Shown here one piece after another: positions 25,905-33,545 of a stretch of DNA of 33,545 nucleotides. This stretch comes from Accumulibacter sp031732795 (lineage in GTDB: Bacteria; Pseudomonadota; Gammaproteobacteria; Burkholderiales; Rhodocyclaceae). Position 1 is the first letter of the stretch. Every line of letters begins with the position of its first letter. The translations under genes and the position numbers were made by a program. The notes under the pieces were generated by a model. It ran no database searches. It had not been told where the DNA came from and was given only the letters and a program-made list of their open reading frames with translations. The DNA lies in contig JAVMKC010000035.1 in NCBI GenBank assembly GCA_031732795.1, positions 1 through 33,545 on the forward strand, given 5' to 3'.

Positions 25905-26423
25905 ATGAGAACTTCTTTGCTGCTCGCACTGGGCTTGACGTGTTACGCCTCGTGCATTCTGGCGCAGGGCGTGTCGAGTGGGCAGGAATATGTCGTGAAG
26001 TTGAATTCGGTCGATTTTGTTCCAGAAGACGGCAAATCCTACGATCTGAGATGGCCTGGGCCTCCACGGCGGCCGTGGACCGACGCGGACAAGAGAACGT
26101 TCCTCGTTACGGCAACGCTCTCGGCTCCGGCGCCGGAAGATTTCTCCTTTGCCTTCTCGATCAAGGAGAACAAGACTTGGGACGTCGACCCTGTTCTCGG
26201 TTCGGTAATCTTGCACTTCGGGCGGGGCAGTACCTCGACGCAGGCGAGATTCTGGCTGGTCTGTGGTCGAAAAGGCCGCATTCAAGGGGAACTGGGTAGA
26301 GACTTCGACGGTTACGGCAACGTTTATCTGTATCCTGGGGCTCTTGTCAGTGACCAAAGCCTGGACAATTGGCAATTCGAGGTCACAGCAAGACGAATTC
26401 AGCATGCGGTGCAGTGCAAGTAG
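25905..26423 (+). CDS. Secreted protein of unknown function
   Basis: 172 residues. A clear Sec signal peptide (LLLALGLTCYASCILA, cleavage likely after Ala20) indicates export to the periplasm or beyond. The mature part is rich in Asp, Gly and aromatic residues with alternating beta-type segments (TFLVTATLSAP, GSVILHFG, GNVYLYPGALV). Two cysteines remain (WLVCGRKG and the C-terminal VQCK) and might pair. TTGGAGACGGT gives a good ribosome site six bases before the ATG. I do not recognise a domain. It lies 90 bp after mgtE in the same direction and might share its transcript. Confidence 0.72.
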   Translation: MRTSLLLALGLTCYASCILAQGVSSGQEYVVKLNSVDFVPEDGKSYDLRWPGPPRRPWTDADKRTFLVTATLSAPAPEDFSFAFSIKENKTWDVDPVLGSVILHFGRGSTSTQARFWLVCGRKGRIQGELGRDFDGYGNVYLYPGALVSDQSLDNWQFEVTARRIQHAVQCK

Positions 26424-26509
26424 CCCTTCTTCTAGTGGCGGCAAATTTGCAAAGGGCGATGTGTATGCGCAGGTGGAAAGTTTCTTCCCGCCATGCTCCC
26501 GGATTCGTG

Positions 26510-26530
26510 AAAAACGGCACTTTGCGCCGT
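26510..26530 (-). terminator. Possible weak terminator (minus strand)
   Basis: Read on the minus strand, ACGGC-GCAAAGT-GCCGT is followed by TTTTT (complement of A 26510-26514). The stem is only 5 bp. It could be a backup for pntB read-through, or could act on convergent transcripts. Confidence 0.3.
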
Positions 26531-26595
26531 AGTACGATACCTTCTTGAGCCAATTTTTCGGCATGATCATCCGCCCGGTTGAGTTTTCCACTGCA

Positions 26596-26609
26596 TAGGA
26601 CGCGTCCTA
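26596..26609. repeat. 14-bp perfect palindrome
   Basis: TAGGACGCGTCCTA is self-complementary over 14 bp, and the next base on each side does not pair. It lies in non-coding DNA and could be a protein-binding dyad or part of a degenerate repeat element. Confidence 0.6.
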
Positions 26610-26643
26610 CGGTTAGGTACGCATACCGCCGTGGTCATTGACG

Positions 26644-26671
26644 TGGTTGGTTTCAGTCGTTGATCCAACCA
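26644..26671. repeat. Inverted repeat TGGTTGG/CCAACCA
   Basis: Perfect 7-bp arms at 26644-26650 and 26665-26671 enclose 14 bp. The similarity continues imperfectly outward (GCCGTGGTCATT on the left against AAAATGACGGC on the right), giving an extended, gapped stem of about 25 bp. Confidence 0.6.
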
Positions 26672-26875
26672 ACAAAGTGAAAATGACGGCATTGCTGGAT
26701 CGTGGCCGGAAATAACTGTATTGGGAAGCCGCCTTCGGCACACTGTCTCTTGGTGGTTCAGTGCCATTTGCTGATTTGTCGGTCCGAGCGGTCCAATGCG
26801 ATTTTCATCACGAAAACGACTGATTGTTGAACGTTTGGGCTGCGGCAAGGAGAGCCGCAGCTCTTGTCCGCAGAC

Positions 26876-26903
26876 CAAAAAAACGCCCGCAATTGCGGGC
26901 GTT
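26876..26903 (-). terminator. Rho-independent terminator of pntAB
   Basis: The 22-bp self-complementary sequence at 26882-26903 (AACGCCCGC-AATT-GCGGGCGTT) is followed on the minus strand by a T7 tract (A-run 26877-26883). It lies 26 bp after the pntB stop and is the strongest terminator in the window. Confidence 0.93.
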
Positions 26904-26928
26904 CGAGTTTCCGAAACCGGAGAGACGG

Positions 26929-28344
26929 TCAAGCTTTGAGCGCTGTCAGCACCTCGTCGAGCATTTTCTTGGCGTCACCGAAGAGCATGCGGTTGTTGTC
27001 CTTGTAGAACAATGGATTATCCACGCCAGCGTAACCTGAAGCCATGCTGCGCTTCATGACGATCGAGGTTTTTGCTTTCCAAACCTCCAGGACCGGCATG
27101 CCGGCGATCGGGCTGCTCGGATCGTCCTGCGCCCCCGGATTGACGATGTCGTTGGCACCGATGACCATCGCCACGTCGGTTTGCGGGAAGTCGTCGTTCA
27201 ATTCGTCCATTTCCATCACGATGTCGTAAGGCACCTTGGCTTCGGCCAACAGCACGTTCATGTGTCCTGGCATGCGACCGGCCACCGGATGGATGCCGAA
27301 GCGGACATTGACGCCTTTGTCGCGCAGCAGGCGGGTGATTTCGTACACCGTGTGCTGTGCCTGCGCCACGGCCATGCCGTAGCCGGGGACGATGATCACG
27401 TTCTTGGCTTCGCGAAGCAATTCGGCGGTTTCCGGTGCGCTGATCGGCACTACTTCGCCGGCAGGCTGTCCTCCGGCGGGCTGGGCGGGGGCGCCGCCGG
27501 TGGTGCCGAAGCCGCCGGCGATGACGCTGATGAAGTGGCGGTTCATCGCGGCGCACATGATGTAGGAAAGAATCGCACCGCTCGAGCCGACCAGTGCGCC
27601 GGTGACGATCAGCAGGTCGTTCGAGAGCATGAAGCCGGTTGCCGCCGCCGCCCAGCCGGAGTAGCTGTTGAGCATCGACACCACCACCGGCATGTCGGCA
27701 CCGCCGATGGCCATCACCATATGCACGCCGAAGAGCAGCGAGATGACGGTCATCACCACCAGCGGGGTCATGCCGTCGCTGATGCTGTGCGCATGGAGGA
27801 ACTCACGGCCGTAGTAGATGACCACCAGCAGACCGAGCAGGTTGATCCAGTGGCGGGCGGGCAGGAGTACCGGGTTGCCGGAAATCTTGCCGGAGAGTTT
27901 GCCAAAGGCGATTACCGAGCCGGAGAAGGTCACTGCGCCGATCAGGATGCCGACGTAGATTTCGACCTCGTGAATGGCCTTTTCTGCGCCGGACATGTTC
28001 ATCGATGCTCCAGGATCGATGTAGTTGGCAAAGCCGACCAGCATCGCCGCCAAACCAACCATGCTGTGCATCAAGGCGACCAGTTCGGGCATCTGCGTCA
28101 TCTGCACGGTGCGTGCGGCGTAAAGGCCGATCGTCGCGCCGACGAGCATCGCACCGACGATCCAGCCGTAGCCGGCGGCGCCGACCCGGGGGCCGAAGAC
28201 CGTTGCCACGACGGCGATGGTCATGCCGATGATGCCGTAAAGATTGCCACGGCGGGCGGTTTCCTGGTTGCTCAAGCCACCCAGGCAAAGAATGAAAAGA
28301 ATCGTCGCTCCGAGATAGGAGACGGTTGCCAGACTTGCGGACAT
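26929..28344 (-). CDS. pntB: NAD(P) transhydrogenase subunit beta
   Basis: Membrane and NADP(H)-binding subunit of the proton-translocating transhydrogenase, which makes NADPH from NADH at the expense of the proton gradient. 471 residues. The N-terminal half has about nine hydrophobic helices. The C-terminal domain III carries the NADP site: VPGYGMAVAQAQH, FGIHPVAGRMPGHMNVLLAEA and IGANDIVNPGA. A perfect AGGAGG lies eight bases before the ATG. The pntA stop is 12 bp upstream. A strong terminator follows, ending a two-gene operon. Confidence 0.97.
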   Translation of the reverse strand: MSASLATVSYLGATILFILCLGGLSNQETARRGNLYGIIGMTIAVVATVFGPRVGAAGYGWIVGAMLVGATIGLYAARTVQMTQMPELVALMHSMVGLAAMLVGFANYIDPGASMNMSGAEKAIHEVEIYVGILIGAVTFSGSVIAFGKLSGKISGNPVLLPARHWINLLGLLVVIYYGREFLHAHSISDGMTPLVVMTVISLLFGVHMVMAIGGADMPVVVSMLNSYSGWAAAATGFMLSNDLLIVTGALVGSSGAILSYIMCAAMNRHFISVIAGGFGTTGGAPAQPAGGQPAGEVVPISAPETAELLREAKNVIIVPGYGMAVAQAQHTVYEITRLLRDKGVNVRFGIHPVAGRMPGHMNVLLAEAKVPYDIVMEMDELNDDFPQTDVAMVIGANDIVNPGAQDDPSSPIAGMPVLEVWKAKTSIVMKRSMASGYAGVDNPLFYKDNNRMLFGDAKKMLDEVLTALKA

Positions 28345-28356
28345 CTATATCACCTC

Positions 28357-29946
28357 CTATTTACGGAACATGGCCAGCATGCGCTGGGTGACGGCGAAAC
28401 CACCGAACATGTTGATCGTCGCCAGAACGATCGCGCCGACGGCGAGCCAGCGAATCCAAGCATCCGGACGGTCGAGGCCGTCCATGTCCAGCGGTGCGAT
28501 CTGCACCAGGGCGCCGATGGCGATGATGCTGCTGATGGCGTTGGTGACACTCATCAGCGGCGTGTGCAGGGCCGGTTTGACGTTCCAGACGACCATGTAG
28601 CCGACGAAACACGCCAGTACGAAAACGGTGAAGTGGCCGAGGAAGGCCGGTGGTGCGTAAGCGCCGACGAACCAGAAGAAAATAGCGGCGACGGCGAACA
28701 ATCCGGCCATCATCCCGCCGGCCATCGGCTTGCTGTCACCACCGTGGCCGTGCGATTTGCTGGGCGCGGCGACCGGTTTGGCCGCCGGTGCGGCGACCGC
28801 GGGTGCCGCCGAGAGTTTCGGCGCCGGTGGTGGCCAGGTGATCGTTCCTTCCTTGATCACCGTCGTGCCGCGCAGCACCTCATCCTCCATATTGACGTCG
28901 ATGATGCCGTCCTTGGTCTTGCACAATTCTTCGGTCAGGCGCAGCAGGTTGGTGGCATAGAGCGTGCTGGACTGCTTGGCCAGACGGCTGGGCAGGTCGC
29001 TGTAGCCGATGATCGTCACCCCGTGCTTGACGGTGACCGTTCCCGGCTCGGTCAGTTCGCAGTTGCCGCCCTGTTCGGCGGCCATGTCGACGATGACGCT
29101 GCCCGGTTTCATCGACCGGACCATTTCGGCGGTGATCAGCTTCGGAGCGGGCTTGCCAGGAATCAATGCGGTGGTGATGATGATGTCGACGTCCTTGGCC
29201 TGCTTGGCGAACACTTCGCGTTGCGCTTGCTGGAAGCCCTCGCTCATCACCTTGGCGTAACCGCCGACCCCGGAGCCTTCTTCCTGATAGTCGACAGTGA
29301 CGAATTCACCGCCCATCGACTTGACTTGGTCGCCCACCTCGGGACGGGTGTCGTTGGCGCGGACCACTGCACCCAGACCGGAGGCGGCGCCGATGGCCGC
29401 CAGACCGGCGACGCCGGCGCCGATGACGAAGACCTTTGCCGGCGGCACCTTGCCGGCGGCGGTGATCTGACCGGTGAAGAAACGCCCGAAATGATGCGCG
29501 GCTTCGATGACTGCGCGATAACCGGCGATGTTGGCCATCGAGCTCAGGGCGTCGAGCTTCTGTGCCCGCGAAATACGCGGCACGCTGTCCATCGCCAATA
29601 CCGTCACTTTGCGTGCAGCGAGTTGCTGCAGCAATTCAGGATTTTGTGCCGGCCAGATGAAGCTGACCAAGGTCGTTCCCGGACGGATTTGTGCGACTTC
29701 TTCAGGAGAGGGGCCGCGCACCTTGAAGACGATGTCCGCTTTCGCCCACAAGTCGGCGGCGGTACCAGCAATCTCCGCACCAGAGGCGCGGTATGCGTCG
29801 TCGGAAATGTTGGCCAGATCGCCAGCACCCGATTCGACGATAACTGGAAAACCAAGTTTTATTAATTTTTCAATAACCTCTGGTACGGTAGCCACCCGTT
29901 TTTCACCGGTGGCTACCTCCTTTGGAACCCCGATTGTCAGCGCCAT
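28357..29946 (-). CDS. pntA: NAD(P) transhydrogenase subunit alpha (fused form)
   Basis: 529 residues combining the NAD(H)-binding domain I and the short membrane domain, as in E. coli PntA; in many alphaproteobacteria these are separate proteins. Domain I shows RVATVPEVIEKLIKLG, the RNDTRPE-like ANDTRPEVGDQV and the dinucleotide motif GAGVAGLAAIGAA (176-188). Residues 371-411 are an Ala/Pro-rich linker ending in a Ser-His-Gly-His-Gly patch. Four hydrophobic segments follow (for example MMAGLFAVAAIFFWFVGAYA). GGAGG lies five bases before the ATG. It is divergent to gltB across about 640 bp. Confidence 0.97.
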   Translation of the reverse strand: MALTIGVPKEVATGEKRVATVPEVIEKLIKLGFPVIVESGAGDLANISDDAYRASGAEIAGTAADLWAKADIVFKVRGPSPEEVAQIRPGTTLVSFIWPAQNPELLQQLAARKVTVLAMDSVPRISRAQKLDALSSMANIAGYRAVIEAAHHFGRFFTGQITAAGKVPPAKVFVIGAGVAGLAAIGAASGLGAVVRANDTRPEVGDQVKSMGGEFVTVDYQEEGSGVGGYAKVMSEGFQQAQREVFAKQAKDVDIIITTALIPGKPAPKLITAEMVRSMKPGSVIVDMAAEQGGNCELTEPGTVTVKHGVTIIGYSDLPSRLAKQSSTLYATNLLRLTEELCKTKDGIIDVNMEDEVLRGTTVIKEGTITWPPPAPKLSAAPAVAAPAAKPVAAPSKSHGHGGDSKPMAGGMMAGLFAVAAIFFWFVGAYAPPAFLGHFTVFVLACFVGYMVVWNVKPALHTPLMSVTNAISSIIAIGALVQIAPLDMDGLDRPDAWIRWLAVGAIVLATINMFGGFAVTQRMLAMFRK

Positions 29947-30582
29947 CTAGTCCTCCATGGATTCATTTCATTAGTGGTATCAATTTGGAAAAGCCGCTTC
30001 ACAGACGGGGGGGTCTGCTTGGCGACTCATGCAAGAAAGCTCTTGCCGAGCACAAAATTCGAAAAATCCGCGTCACACCCATCGCGGTTGGCCGGGCGAA
30101 CTTCCCGACGAACTCCCCAGGCGGCGTCGTGGCGCGGTGCTTGTCCCTCTGAAATGCGACTGCAGCTTACCACAAGCTTGCCGCGGACTTTATCACGTTA
30201 AACCTCGACGCCGACCGTCGACGATGGCCGTGAGGCGGTTCGGCGTTACCGGGGGAGGTGTATTTGATGGTCATTTGCAGGTTTTTGACGGGGGCAGGCA
30301 TTGTTGTCGGGCGCGCTTGCAATGACGGTCGATCATGAATCTGAGTGGGGAGTTTACGACGCGGAAAGCCTGCTTTGCTCCGCCGATACGCTGATTCCGC
30401 GAGTGGCTGCACACTTTTGGTGCGGCGCAACATCTTGAATAGTCGGTGCATTGAGCGTATAGTCGCCAGTCCCCCGATTTGCCTGCCCCGAGATCAGCAA
30501 ACCGTTGATGGCCGGTTTAACTAAGATTGCCGGCAAAGCGTCTGGTCGGGGAAAGACTTTGATTTGTGAGGATTCGAGCGTG
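29947..30582. other. Divergent intergenic region pntA-gltB
   Basis: No convincing coding frame. It contains a hairpin GCAAGA-AAGC-TCTTGC (30031-30046), a homopolymeric G7 near 30007-30013, a good sigma70-like promoter facing gltB (30435-30463), and a GCCGG/CCGGC dyad between that promoter and the gltB start. I could not identify a clear pntA promoter. Confidence 0.5.
30435..30463 (+). promoter_or_regulatory. Candidate sigma70 promoter of gltB
   Basis: TTGAAT (30435-30440), a 17-bp spacer and TATAGT (30458-30463) make a near-consensus promoter. Transcription would start near 30470 and leave a leader of about 110 nt before gltB. Confidence 0.55.

Positions 30583-33545
<2,963 letters not shown>

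Larger units (their letters stand above)
26424..26928. other. Structured non-coding region between a secreted-protein gene and pntB
   Basis: 505 bp with no credible gene. It contains the palindrome GCAAATTTGC (26441-26450), a hairpin with an A-tract (26510-26530), the 14-bp palindrome at 26596-26609, an inverted repeat at 26644-26671, an 8-bp hairpin GCTGCGGC/GCCGCAGC (26839-26861), and the pntB terminator at 26876-26903. The density of dyads is well above the rest of the window. Confidence 0.6.

Noticed and set aside
26611..26620. GTTAGGT resembling an integron attC core site
   Set aside because: No complementary RYYYAAC core lies within 60-130 bp, and no integrase or cassette genes are present.
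26567..26932. A 121-codon minus-strand frame downstream of pntB
   Set aside because: It runs through the pntB terminator and overlaps the pntB end, and has no recognisable homology; treated as non-coding.
27181..29865. An 894-codon open frame on the plus strand, antisense to pntA and pntB
   Set aside because: The opposite strand encodes two clear transhydrogenase subunits. The antisense product is dominated by Asp, His, Arg and Gly as expected from GC-rich codon bias and has no recognisable domain or ribosome site.

Overview
The window is a dense, GC-rich bacterial chromosome segment carrying almost only housekeeping genes. Several features point to a betaproteobacterium: the order smc-zipA-ligA, a clpS-clpA pair followed by an rraA-family gene, a short-type queF, and fused pntA with pntB. 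A Rhodocyclales-like lineage is my best guess from gene order, but the sequence alone does not fix genus or species. No rRNA, tRNA, CRISPR array, prophage or intact insertion sequence is visible.

Layout. (1) 1-1420: gdhA (+), NADP-type glutamate dehydrogenase, with an intrinsic terminator; its 5' end is at the window edge and is irregular. (2) 1777-11121 (-): a compact run transcribed right to left, smc > zipA > [152-bp MITE-like insertion] > ligA > hpt > methylthioinosine/methylthioadenosine-type phosphorylase > def > low-molecular-weight phosphatase. Junctions are overlaps or gaps of 1-2 bp, except where the small element sits. (3) 11338-16296 (+): queF, then an RND efflux pair (periplasmic adaptor and inner-membrane pump) without an outer-membrane channel gene. 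(4) 16428-20483 (-): ankyrin-repeat protein > histone-deacetylase-superfamily hydrolase > nnr (NAD(P)HX repair) > DMT/EamA transporter. (5) 20555-23677 (-): clpS > clpA > rraA-like. (6) 24420-26423 (+): mgtE magnesium channel, then a secreted protein of unknown function. (7) 26929-29946 (-): pntA > pntB with a strong terminator. (8) 30583 to the window end (+): gltB, glutamate synthase large subunit, cut by the window edge.

How the genes relate. gdhA and gltB, the two ammonia-to-glutamate routes, flank the window, and the proton-driven transhydrogenase pntAB that can supply their NADPH lies divergent to gltB. In the smc-ligA run, chromosome maintenance (SMC, DNA ligase) and division (ZipA) genes are co-directional with a purine-salvage pair: the phosphorylase would release hypoxanthine that Hpt converts to IMP.

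The most notable non-gene feature is the small element between zipA and ligA. It has 8-bp perfect terminal inverted repeats, a central palindrome and flanking CTCAG direct repeats, so the ancestral zipA-ligA junction can be reconstructed. Other stretches worth a look are the structured non-coding region 26424-26928, the mgtE leader, and the gap upstream of clpS. I found no convincing new multi-gene system.
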